From Porphyromonadaceae bacterium UBA7176 (GTDB taxonomy: Bacteria > Bacteroidota > Bacteroidia > Bacteroidales > Muribaculaceae): a stretch of DNA of 55,256 bases. This document shows positions 22,256-30,879 of the stretch, piece after piece. The notes under the pieces were generated by a model. That model did not search any database. It saw only the letters and a program-made list of their open reading frames with translations, and was not told where the DNA came from. Each line of letters starts with the position of its first letter. The stretch's first letter is position 1. The position numbers were made by a program, and so were the translations under genes. The stretch spans positions 1 through 55,256 of the forward strand of contig DKVO01000037.1 of the NCBI GenBank assembly GCA_002491245.1, in the 5' to 3' direction.

Positions 22256-25200
22256 ATCTCGCTATTTTTAATACTCCCGACGTGCCGTCGGCAAAAAGCA
22301 CATGCGCCAGATATAAACGGCCTGATGTGTCGGGAAGTTCTGCCGAGGCAAGCTGCGAGCCTGCTGTTGCGTTGTAAAGCTCCGTCCCGGCGGTATTGTA
22401 GATCCGGATAGTATGTATGTCGGCACCATCGCTCTCAATATAAATGGTGTTGCCTTCTATCCTGCCTTTTATTTTCGTTTCAGCTCCGGCTATTATATCG
22501 CCGATGCCGTTTTCTTGCCGGCATATGTCGAATTCGCGCCATTGGTCGGCCTCACTGAAGGCTTCTTCGGTGTTGGCAGTGACTTTGAGTTTTATAGTGC
22601 TGCAGTTCAGGCCGAACCACACATCGCCTTCAAGAGACGGAACGGCGGCAAGAGCTGTCGCATCAATTTCTTTCAAGCCAGTCATGCCTTCCATCGCACC
22701 TTCTCCGATGAGCAAGAGACTGCCGGGCAGGCTTATGGTCTCTACCGCACGGAGACCCTTCAGGGAATATGCGTCCAAAATGCGGCAGTTGACGGGCAGA
22801 GAGAGTCCGGTCAGGGATACACACCCGAAAAATGCTCCACGGCCAATCTTCTCTACACTTCCGGGTAAGGATGCATGTTTGAGTCGATTGTTACCGCCGA
22901 AGGCATGAGGACCTATTGTCCGCGATGATGTGTTGGAGAGATCTATTTTCTCGAGGATGCACCCTTCGAAAGCCGAAGCTCCAACCGCTGTCAGACTGCC
23001 TGTAACCTTGATGCTGCCAAGCGAGGCGCATCCGGCGAAGGAGTAGTCGCCGATCGATGTAGCACCGCTGATGTCGGCTGTTTTGAGCCGTGTGCAATTA
23101 CGGAAGGCGTAAGCACCGACGGAGCCTGTCCCGGCTATGGTGATTTGCTCGAGATTTTGGCAAGCCGCGAAGGCTCCCTCGCCAATTTCGGCGTCGCAGT
23201 TTATGACAAGGTGCCGGATTTTCGTTGCTGCAAATGCTCCGGCACCTATGGTGAGTTTGCCGTTCGCAGGGAGTATGAGTTCGTTGATGTCGCGCCCTGC
23301 ATATGCACCTGGTTCTATTACCCTGCATCTGCTGAGATCAAGTTTTTCTCCTGAAGCAGACTCTGCAGGACTGATGGGTTGCGGACTTGCGTCGAGGCCA
23401 CCTGTCACAGTGATTTCAAGCGCCGGTGTAGCTCCATATGCATCAAGGCTCTCGAGCATCACCCAAGCTTTGTAGTGGCCGTCGGGAACTCTTGTACCGT
23501 CTGATTTCTTCAAGTCCCAGCGGTAAGGGAATAGCGGAGATGGTACGGACAGGACTGTGTTTCCTATATAATCGACTATAATCAGACGCACCGGCCGGGC
23601 GGATGCTTCGAGGTCGAGTTCGATGTCCTTGCGCACGGTGGCTCCGGATGTTGTTGTCAGTGTCCCGGTTTCGGCAGGGGAGCCAACGGTTATTTCTACA
23701 GTGGCCGATGCTGTGGCTCCGGCATTATTTGGTACGTGGAGCTCATATATGTGCCGTCCGAACGCGGCGTTTTTGATCCTGTGCCTGAAAGTTACGCTGC
23801 CATCAGAGTTGTAGAGCAATGCATCCGAGATATTTCCTCCGACTTTTTTGCCGTCGGCAAAGAGTGCGACTCTGTTGCGTATGCCTGATACACCGGTCGA
23901 CAGACCGCTTTCCGACGGGTCGATTGTAGCGGTCAATGTAAAATCGGGGTTTACATATCCGTCGGCGATAAAGTCGGCACTGTTGACGCCAAATCCGGTT
24001 ATGACCGGTGGTTGCGAGCCTGAAGAGTCGGATGATTGCCCGATACCTCCTTTTTTCAACATTCCGGCCGCGCGGCGGCGAGAGTGCCCGTCGTCGGCGG
24101 TAATCACAATTCGCGACGACGAGGATTCTTCGGCCGGCATCGGCAGATATATTGTTGTGGCAATTATGCCTCCATGTACGGCCGCGCCATATTCGGCAAG
24201 CAGATTGTCGTCGCATGCAATTTTTTCTTTCACAGCAGGAACTTTCGACTCGCGTACTATGGCTTGGTCGAATACTTCGATCAATACAGAGCCGTCGAAG
24301 TCGGTCACGGTAGCACCGGTAGCGTCTACGATGCGTGCCCGTACCTCGATTTCTTTTCCCGACGGGAGCTTCTCGTCCCAAAGGTCATCGATTGCTATAT
24401 CGTAGTGCGGTAACGGCAGGGGTAATGCCGGATCGCCGCAGAAGTTGAAGCACATGACGTTCTTTGCCATATCTCCTTTAAGACTTCCTCCGTCGGCGAG
24501 GATATCGCGTGCGTTTTTAAGTATATCGCCGGTCATGGCTCCACCCCTGGCCTCACCGTAAGCGCGGCCTATGGCGTTGCTCAACGGGCGGTTATACTCA
24601 AGGAAAACTTCACGACAGGCCCCGATAGTGCCTATCGAACCACCTCGCGGAGCAAGGACGGTGGAGCTGCCGATGTTGCGTTCAGGTCTGTCGTAGGCAT
24701 AGGTCGTGCACGATGCCAGGACCATTAAGGGCGGAACATCGTATTCGTATTTGTCGATACGTCCGAGGTTGTAGAAATCGGTGCTGGAGAGGCTTGTGGC
24801 GCCGCCGTGACCGGAGTAGAAGAATAGGCCGGAGCCTCGTGTCAAGGCTCTCTCAAGGAGGGCCACCGGTTGTTCGACCTTTACATCGTCGGCACTGTTG
24901 TAGAGGGCGAAATCGGCGTGTGTGACAGTGAGTAATTCGTTGGCGGCCTGCATCTGTGCCGTAGCCTCGGTGGCATACTTCATGTGTATGGCATCGTTGA
25001 GTTTGTCGCTGCTCTTGTATACACGCAGTCCCATCGCCGCAGTCGGGCCTTGGGTGAGATAGCGCCGTATCTTTTCGTTGACCTCTTGTGCGTTTTGTGT
25101 TTTTTCGATCGGTAATCGTCCGGTAGTTAGGAGCATCCGCTCTCGCTCTACGTTGAGTGGGTCGAAGGAGTCGGATAGCATCCCGAAGTATTGGTCGGAT

Positions 25201-26735
25201 ATATAGTTCTGAGCTGAATTGCAGCATTCGTTGACTTGCTCGCATATGAAAGACGGCAGGATGTCGGTCTGCGCCCTGCGTATGAAGCGAGGGTCGTCGC
25301 CCGACGGGCCGTAGAGCAACACGCTGCGTAGTGTGCCGGGAGAGCGGTCATACAACATCTTTACCGCGCGTCGGATTGCGGCCGGGGTCCGCGAGCCGGA
25401 TCCAAAGCTGTCGAAAAGAGCTTCCTGGTCGACTACCTGAACCGATTGTCCGTAGTCTCGGTGTAAGGCGGCAAGTTCTTCTGCACTTTCGAGCAGAGAG
25501 TGAGTGGAGATTATAAGCAATTCAGGAGTCGCGGCGGCATGGAGAGAGCTTTTGTTGGCATCGCCTTCGTAGACGGGTCTGCGGTGACGTTTCGCAGGAT
25601 CGAACACCACTAAACGACGCATGTCTGATCCGGCATCGAGTGTTGCTCGAGCCGATAGAGAGGAGGCGTCGTATGATGTCTCGAGGCGCCGTACGGCTGC
25701 CGGGTCGGTGACATCCCATATCTCGATATCGGGTACGGCTCCGGAAATAGAGATTGCGCGGTCGACCTCTGCGCCCGGATAATTGAGCATCAGTTCGGGG
25801 GTGTCGTCCTCAAGGATGTTCAGTCTTGGATATATGGTGTATATCCGGTCGATGGCGGCATAATTACCGGAGAAATTGGACGGGATTGTGACTGTCGCCT
25901 CGATTTCGCAGTCGGTCAGAGGCTGTGATGAGGAATTGTAGAAACGGCCACCTGCTTCGGCCTTAGCCCATAGCTGCTGTGGAACGGTTGTCACTCCGCT
26001 GGAACGTATATCGGCGGTTGCAGAGCCGGCGTTGTCGATCTGCAGCCCTAAGGTGATCTTTTTTGTGGTTTCCAAAGCCGCTTCGCATTCCACGATGCCT
26101 TCTGGTCTCTTGTCGTCGTCGCGGCCGAAATTGCGGATGCGAAATTTTGCGGTCTCCGCTTCTCCGGCATTCATGCGCGGCCCGTGGAATATGGCGCCGC
26201 CTCCGTCGCCGGCTTGTTGAACTTCGCGCTCCGACAAGTCGATGCAATAGTGCCAACCGATGGGTTGTCCGCCTGAATATGCCTGACGCGGCATCTCGCT
26301 GCCGGCTTTGGTGTCGCTCAGAAAGTAGTGGCCGCGCTTGTCGTAAGGGTTGCGCGTCACATCTACTTTTGCTGCCGTGCCGTTTTTAAATTTTGCTCTC
26401 ACGCTGCCTTCGGCATAGAATACCAGACGATTGTCGGATGTGTGGACCGATGGTGTCGCCGGAATTCCGTCGGGTACGCTGCTGTCGAATCTATGTTCGT
26501 TTGGCAGCACTCCACCGTAGCCGAATACGCGCACCGTTTCCGGTTTGCCGAAGCCCATAGCGCGCAACTCGTCATAGCTGAACTCATAGACTCCGGTCGT
26601 GTCGACGCCGATTTTTACCCAACGACCATCGTCGAAAGGGCTATGGCTGCCGTTGGATGACGCACCGTATGTAGCGGCGCTGCCCATGAGCAGCGCCGCT
26701 AAGGTGAAGACTTGTGCGAGGGAGCGGATATTCAC
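22242..26735 (-). CDS. porU: Type IX secretion sortase PorU-like with leucine-rich-repeat insertion (1497 aa)
   Basis: A signal peptide (1-25) and an N-terminal beta-rich region precede a gingipain-type C25 peptidase domain. His643 (FYSGHGG) and Cys676 (LASCTTYAY) lie 33 residues apart, as in RgpB. A FlgD-like Ig domain follows (about 1030-1105). BspA-type LRR_5 repeats come next (about 1130-1395, with motifs such as IGAGAFA and IGEGAFAAC), then a C-terminal T9SS-like beta domain. PorU is the outer-membrane sortase that cleaves T9SS C-terminal signals and attaches A-LPS. Usual PorU proteins are about 1100-1200 residues without LRRs, so the extra ~300 residues are notable. The usual neighbour porV is absent. 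A secreted C25 protease is the alternative. Confidence 0.78.
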   Translation of the reverse strand: MNIRSLAQVFTLAALLMGSAATYGASSNGSHSPFDDGRWVKIGVDTTGVYEFSYDELRAMGFGKPETVRVFGYGGVLPNEHRFDSSVPDGIPATPSVHTSDNRLVFYAEGSVRAKFKNGTAAKVDVTRNPYDKRGHYFLSDTKAGSEMPRQAYSGGQPIGWHYCIDLSEREVQQAGDGGGAIFHGPRMNAGEAETAKFRIRNFGRDDDKRPEGIVECEAALETTKKITLGLQIDNAGSATADIRSSGVTTVPQQLWAKAEAGGRFYNSSSQPLTDCEIEATVTIPSNFSGNYAAIDRIYTIYPRLNILEDDTPELMLNYPGAEVDRAISISGAVPDIEIWDVTDPAAVRRLETSYDASSLSARATLDAGSDMRRLVVFDPAKRHRRPVYEGDANKSSLHAAATPELLIISTHSLLESAEELAALHRDYGQSVQVVDQEALFDSFGSGSRTPAAIRRAVKMLYDRSPGTLRSVLLYGPSGDDPRFIRRAQTDILPSFICEQVNECCNSAQNYISDQYFGMLSDSFDPLNVERERMLLTTGRLPIEKTQNAQEVNEKIRRYLTQGPTAAMGLRVYKSSDKLNDAIHMKYATEATAQMQAANELLTVTHADFALYNSADDVKVEQPVALLERALTRGSGLFFYSGHGGATSLSSTDFYNLGRIDKYEYDVPPLMVLASCTTYAYDRPERNIGSSTVLAPRGGSIGTIGACREVFLEYNRPLSNAIGRAYGEARGGAMTGDILKNARDILADGGSLKGDMAKNVMCFNFCGDPALPLPLPHYDIAIDDLWDEKLPSGKEIEVRARIVDATGATVTDFDGSVLIEVFDQAIVRESKVPAVKEKIACDDNLLAEYGAAVHGGIIATTIYLPMPAEESSSSRIVITADDGHSRRRAAGMLKKGGIGQSSDSSGSQPPVITGFGVNSADFIADGYVNPDFTLTATIDPSESGLSTGVSGIRNRVALFADGKKVGGNISDALLYNSDGSVTFRHRIKNAAFGRHIYELHVPNNAGATASATVEITVGSPAETGTLTTTSGATVRKDIELDLEASARPVRLIIVDYIGNTVLSVPSPLFPYRWDLKKSDGTRVPDGHYKAWVMLESLDAYGATPALEITVTGGLDASPQPISPAESASGEKLDLSRCRVIEPGAYAGRDINELILPANGKLTIGAGAFAATKIRHLVINCDAEIGEGAFAACQNLEQITIAGTGSVGAYAFRNCTRLKTADISGATSIGDYSFAGCASLGSIKVTGSLTAVGASAFEGCILEKIDLSNTSSRTIGPHAFGGNNRLKHASLPGSVEKIGRGAFFGCVSLTGLSLPVNCRILDAYSLKGLRAVETISLPGSLLLIGEGAMEGMTGLKEIDATALAAVPSLEGDVWFGLNCSTIKLKVTANTEEAFSEADQWREFDICRQENGIGDIIAGAETKIKGRIEGNTIYIESDGADIHTIRIYNTAGTELYNATAGSQLASAELPDTSGRLYLAHVLFADGTSGVLKIARYGKE

Positions 26736-26751
26736 AGTCTGTCTGCGGATA

Positions 26752-28209
26752 TCAGAGCGAATTCAGAAGACCGATCTTGCCTTCGTTGACAAGTTTGAGA
26801 ATGAGTTCGCCGAACAATGTATTCTGCCAGGCAAACCACTCGCGGGTGAAATCGTCGGGGTTGTCGACATTAAATGATTCGTGCATGAAGCCTGTGCCGG
26901 CATCTGTAGCCATGAGCATGCGGAGGCAGTCTTTAATCTCTTCGTCGTCGGTTGAAGTAAAGGCTTTCATCATTATGCTCATAGGCCATGCCATGTCGTA
27001 TCCGATATGAGGGCCACCGATGCCTTCGCCTGCCTTGCCTTTGAAGAAGTAGGGGTTGCTTTCGCTCCACACAAAGCGGCGAGTGTTCTGGTAGATGGGG
27101 TCGTTTACCGCTACATCGCCAAGATATGGCATGGCAAGCAGGCTGGGTACATTTGCGTCGTCCATCAGGTGCTTGTTGCCGAAACCGTCGACCTCGAAGG
27201 CATAGATGGTGCCGAATTCGGGATGATTGTATGTGGCATATTTCTTCAATGCATCTTCGACTTCGGTCGCGAGGGCTGAGCATTTGCCGGCAAGTTCTTT
27301 CGTGCCGTTTACGGTCTCGAGTATCTCGGCGGCTTTGCGCAGGGAGGTGACAGCGAAGAAGTTTGATGGAACCAGATACTGGAATGTGGTGGCATCGTCG
27401 GATGGGCGGAACGATGAAACAATCAGTCCGCAACCACTCACGGGAGCACCCCAACCGTTGTTGTTGAGGGTGTCGAGGGCGCGTTCGGTACGGCGCTGGA
27501 AGCGGTATTTGCCCTTATCGTCCTTGCGCTGCTGGTCGATGAAGGTGTTGTAGATGTTCTCGACCGCTGCGAGCCATTCGTCGTCGAATATCGACGCGTC
27601 GCCAGTAACTTTCCAGTACTCGTATGCGAGACGGAGGGGATAGCATAGCGAGTCAATCTCCCACTTGCGCTCGTGTACTTCGGGGATCATGTCGGTCATG
27701 TCGCTCTGCCAGTCGCCGCCTGTCGGGCCGTCGTTGAAGGCGTTGGCATATGGGTCGAGGTTGATGCATTTCAATTGACGGCGTATCACACCCTCTACCA
27801 TAGCTTTCAGTTCCGGGTCTTCGTTGACAAGCTGGAGGTATGGCCAGACTTGCGCACCTGAGTCGCGGAGCCACATGGCGTGGATGTCGCCGGTGTAGAC
27901 AAAAGTATCGTTCTTGCCGTCCTTACCTTTGCGGTAATGTACGGTGGTGTCGATAGTGTTGGGGAAGCAGTTCTCGAACATCCATGCAAGCTGCGGATTG
28001 GTGAGCATCTTCTTTACCTCCGCAATTTTGGCCTCGACGGCCTTGGAGTGGAACAACCTCGATTTTTCGTCGGGGCGTTTGGTTTTGAGATACTTGTCGG
28101 ATATTTTTACGGAGGTGTTGTCGGGCTCGCACACAGGAGATGCCGACGCTCCGGCGCCACATAGCAAAACTGCAGCCGTCGCAAAGCTGATAGCAAGTCT
28201 ATTTTTCAT
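26752..28209 (-). CDS. GH125 exo-alpha-1,6-mannosidase (485 aa)
   Basis: After a signal peptide (to about residue 23) the sequence matches GH125 (DUF1237) throughout: YTGDIHAMWLRDSGAQVWPY, DWQSDMTDMIPEVHERKWEIDSL by sense, and SGCGLIVSSFRPSDDATTF. The C-terminal HIGYDMAWPMSIMMKA is also typical. The enzyme trims alpha-1,6-mannose from N-glycans by inversion, without a metal. The periplasm is likely because the signal lacks a lipobox cysteine. It heads the long - strand run and diverges from a GH29 fucosidase, suggesting joint use on host N-glycans. Confidence 0.92.
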   Translation of the reverse strand: MKNRLAISFATAAVLLCGAGASASPVCEPDNTSVKISDKYLKTKRPDEKSRLFHSKAVEAKIAEVKKMLTNPQLAWMFENCFPNTIDTTVHYRKGKDGKNDTFVYTGDIHAMWLRDSGAQVWPYLQLVNEDPELKAMVEGVIRRQLKCINLDPYANAFNDGPTGGDWQSDMTDMIPEVHERKWEIDSLCYPLRLAYEYWKVTGDASIFDDEWLAAVENIYNTFIDQQRKDDKGKYRFQRRTERALDTLNNNGWGAPVSGCGLIVSSFRPSDDATTFQYLVPSNFFAVTSLRKAAEILETVNGTKELAGKCSALATEVEDALKKYATYNHPEFGTIYAFEVDGFGNKHLMDDANVPSLLAMPYLGDVAVNDPIYQNTRRFVWSESNPYFFKGKAGEGIGGPHIGYDMAWPMSIMMKAFTSTDDEEIKDCLRMLMATDAGTGFMHESFNVDNPDDFTREWFAWQNTLFGELILKLVNEGKIGLLNSL

Positions 28210-28240
28210 TCTTTCCTTGTAATAGCAATATTATATGTCG

Positions 28241-28272
28241 CGAAGTTACAAAAAAAGTCCCGTATATTCAAA
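28241..28272 (-). promoter_or_regulatory. Promoter of the GH125-porU run
   Basis: On the - strand TTTG (28272-28269) is followed after 20 nt by TAACTTCG (28248-28241), one base off the consensus, 32 nt before the start codon. Confidence 0.6.
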
Positions 28273-28319
28273 CCCCGGTTTTAATAGAGTGTCACGTTGA
28301 TACTTTTTTGTTATTCTTT

Positions 28320-28351
28320 TTTGGTAAATTGCTCTACTACTGCTAAATTTG
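28320..28351 (+). promoter_or_regulatory. Promoter of the GH29 gene
   Basis: TTTG (28320-28323), 20 nt, TAAATTTG (28344-28351), an exact match that leaves a leader of about 10 nt before the ATG at 28368. Confidence 0.75.
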
Positions 28352-28367
28352 TAAAAATTTAAGTGCC

Positions 28368-29684
28368 ATGAAAAAACTTGCGACCTTATTGTTGACGGCT
28401 GCGTTGGGCTGTGCTCAGATGTCGGCCTCAGAACCAGACAACACGTACACTCCATCGCCTGAAATAGTCCGTGCTCAAAAAGAATTTTCGGATAATGGTT
28501 TCGGCATATTCATCCACTGGGGTATTTATAGTATGTTTGGCCAGGGGGAGTGGTATCTCAACTATGGCCCGACTGCCGAAGAGTACGCCAAGGCGGCAAG
28601 GGGTTTTTATCCGGCCGAATTCGATGCCGCAGAGTGGGTGAAGGCATTCAAGGATGCCGGAGCGAAATATGTCACATTCACATCGAGACACCACGACGGC
28701 TTTTCGATGTTCGGCACTAAGCAATCGGACTACAATATAGTGGATGCCACGCCATTCAAACGCGATGTCCTCAAAGAACTTGCCGACGAATGCCATAAGG
28801 AGGATATTAAGCTCCATCTCTATTACTCACACATAGACTGGACGCGTCCCGACTATCCTTCCGGCCGTACGGGGCATACTACCGGCCGTGATTCCACTCT
28901 TCGCGACTGGCCTGCATATTACAACTTCATGAACAGGCAGCTACGCGAGCTGTTGACTGACTATGGTCCAATAGGGGCTATATGGTTTGATGGTTGGTGG
29001 GATCATGATTACGATGCCGATAAATTCGATTGGCAGTTGCCTAAGCAATATGCTATGATTCATGAGTTGCAACCATCGTGCCTTATCGCCAACAATCATC
29101 ATCAATCGGTCTTCCCGGGTGAGAATATACAGATATTCGAGCGCGATCTGCCTGGCGAAAACACTGCAGGTCTCTCCGGACAGGCTGTTTCGGCCCTTCC
29201 TCTCGAGATGTGCCAGACGATGAACGGTATGTGGGGTTACAAGATTGTTGACCAAAACTACAAAAGCGTGCCGGAACTGATACATCTTCTTGTGAAAGCG
29301 AAAGGCCTGGGCTCGAACCTGCTTCTAAATATCGGTCCGCAACCAAGCGGAGCACTGCCAAGCGAGGCTCTCGATCGTCTGCGAGGCATAGGCGAGTGGA
29401 TGAAACGCTATGGCGAGACCTACTACGGTACGACTGCAGGAGACTTCCCTGCACAGGAGTGGGGCACGTCGACGAGGAAAGGCAACAAGCTCTATATCCA
29501 CATACTGTCGACCGACAGCCGCGAGATACATGTGCCTATAATGGCAAAGGTGAAGAAGGCTAAGGCTTTCGATACCGGAGAGCCTGTGAAATTTACGAAA
29601 CGTAAAGACGGCGGTGTTACCTTGCACCTGCCGGAAGAGCCTACAGCCGTAGATTATATTATCGAACTCGAGACGGGAAAATGA
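28368..29684 (+). CDS. GH29 alpha-L-fucosidase (438 aa)
   Basis: A signal peptide (to about residue 20) precedes the GH29 barrel. Visible motifs are GFGIFIHWGIYSMF, SRHHDGFSMF, and the nucleophile Asp208 in AIWFDGWWDHD. A short C-terminal beta domain follows. Retaining fucosidases of this family release terminal fucose from host glycans or plant xyloglucan. Its stop codon lies inside the stem-loop of a terminator. It is divergent from GH125 over a 158-nt two-promoter region. Confidence 0.93.
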   Translation: MKKLATLLLTAALGCAQMSASEPDNTYTPSPEIVRAQKEFSDNGFGIFIHWGIYSMFGQGEWYLNYGPTAEEYAKAARGFYPAEFDAAEWVKAFKDAGAKYVTFTSRHHDGFSMFGTKQSDYNIVDATPFKRDVLKELADECHKEDIKLHLYYSHIDWTRPDYPSGRTGHTTGRDSTLRDWPAYYNFMNRQLRELLTDYGPIGAIWFDGWWDHDYDADKFDWQLPKQYAMIHELQPSCLIANNHHQSVFPGENIQIFERDLPGENTAGLSGQAVSALPLEMCQTMNGMWGYKIVDQNYKSVPELIHLLVKAKGLGSNLLLNIGPQPSGALPSEALDRLRGIGEWMKRYGETYYGTTAGDFPAQEWGTSTRKGNKLYIHILSTDSREIHVPIMAKVKKAKAFDTGEPVKFTKRKDGGVTLHLPEEPTAVDYIIELETGK

Positions 29685-29694
29685 TATCCCGTCT
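29671..29694. terminator. Terminator overlapping the GH29 stop codon
   Basis: AGACGGGA (29671-29678) pairs with TCCCGTCT (29687-29694) around an 8-nt loop that contains the TGA stop. It stands between convergent GH29 and birA genes. Confidence 0.6.
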
Positions 29695-29724
29695 TTGAGT
29701 TGGTCTTGCCTGCACGGTAAGAGC

Positions 29725-30453
29725 TCAGATGATATAGGCTACTTCCTTGAAGGCGTAAGCTCCTCCGTCGGAAAGGTGGAGTGTGCCGTCGGGGTCTATT
29801 CCGGTAATTGAAGCGTGAAATTTAGTACCGTCGGGCCTTGCAAAAGGATATTGGAAGCCGTCACCACGATAGAGGCGCTTCATGTAATTTTCTTTGAGGA
29901 CTGATGCGTTGCCATCGTAGTCGCCGACATATTTGTCGAGCCTTGCAGCGAGATCATCGAGCAGGGGGCGGAGCGGTGTCTCTTCGCCGGTCAGTTGTGC
30001 TACGGAAACCGGGTTGGGTGCATCGGATAGAAATATTGTCTGATTGATGTTAATTCCTATGCCTGCGATTGAGCGGTGTATTGAGCTTCCGTTTAGTTTG
30101 TTCTCTATGAGTATACCGGCAATTTTGGAGTCGCCGACATATATGTCGTTTGGCCACTTTATTTTGGTTGTAAGGCCTTTATGCGCTATCAGCCGGTCGA
30201 TTGTGTCGGCAACGGCGAGAGATATCAGCATGGATAGCTCGAATTGCCTTGCCGCATGGATGTTGCTGGGACGGAACAGTTGCGAGAATGTGAGGTTCTT
30301 GCCAGGCTCTGCTTCCCACGAAGCCCCACGCTGACCTCTTCCGGCAGTCTGGCTTACAGCGGCAACGACGGTACCGGCCGGAGCATCGGGCATGGCATCG
30401 AGCTCGGCGTTCGTGCTTGTGCAGACGCCGAGCCAAATGATATGCGGAGCCAT
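29725..30453 (-). CDS. birA: Biotin-[acetyl-CoA-carboxylase] ligase (242 aa)
   Basis: The catalytic domain has AGRGQRGASW (biotinyl-AMP loop), KIKWPNDIYV with the catalytic Lys, and GIGININQ. The C-terminal SH3-like domain is present. The DNA-binding domain of E. coli BirA is absent, so it is a ligase only. It attaches biotin to carboxylase carrier proteins. It follows tsaE with no gap. Confidence 0.93.
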   Translation of the reverse strand: MAPHIIWLGVCTSTNAELDAMPDAPAGTVVAAVSQTAGRGQRGASWEAEPGKNLTFSQLFRPSNIHAARQFELSMLISLAVADTIDRLIAHKGLTTKIKWPNDIYVGDSKIAGILIENKLNGSSIHRSIAGIGININQTIFLSDAPNPVSVAQLTGEETPLRPLLDDLAARLDKYVGDYDGNASVLKENYMKRLYRGDGFQYPFARPDGTKFHASITGIDPDGTLHLSDGGAYAFKEVAYII

Positions 30454-30879
30454 TTATTCAGATATGGAAAGTGTGCGTGAATCGTCGTCGTTGACGGTAA
30501 TCTTTACCGATACGGTGTCTTCTGGTAGTACGGCGGCGATTTTTTCGGGCCATTCGATCAGGCATACGGCTCCGGAGTCGAAGTAGTCTTCGATGCCGAG
30601 TTCGAGAGCCTCGTCGAGGTCGTCGATGCGGTAGAAGTCGAAGTGATAGATAAGTTCGGCAGTTGTGTCGGAGCGGTATTCGTTTATGAGTGCGAATGTT
30701 GGCGATGCTGTGTCGCTGTTGTCGACTCCGAGGACGCTGCAAAGGGCGTTGATGAAAGTTGTCTTTCCGGCACCCATGTCGCCATAGAATGCGAATACAG
30801 TGTTGTCGCCCATGAGAGCGGCGAATTGACGGGCTGCGTCGGCAACGGCGTCGGCCGAGGGTATGGTTATGGTCTTCAT
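30454..30879 (-). CDS. tsaE: tRNA threonylcarbamoyladenosine ATPase TsaE (141 aa)
   Basis: The P-loop GDMGAGKTTF, the SPTFALINEY segment and YHFDFYRIDDLDEALELG are all TsaE signatures. TsaE helps TsaD/TsaB make t6A37 in ANN-decoding tRNAs. The start overlaps the porX stop by 4 nt and the stop abuts birA, so the genes form one coupled unit. Confidence 0.95.
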   Translation of the reverse strand: MKTITIPSADAVADAARQFAALMGDNTVFAFYGDMGAGKTTFINALCSVLGVDNSDTASPTFALINEYRSDTTAELIYHFDFYRIDDLDEALELGIEDYFDSGAVCLIEWPEKIAAVLPEDTVSVKITVNDDDSRTLSISE

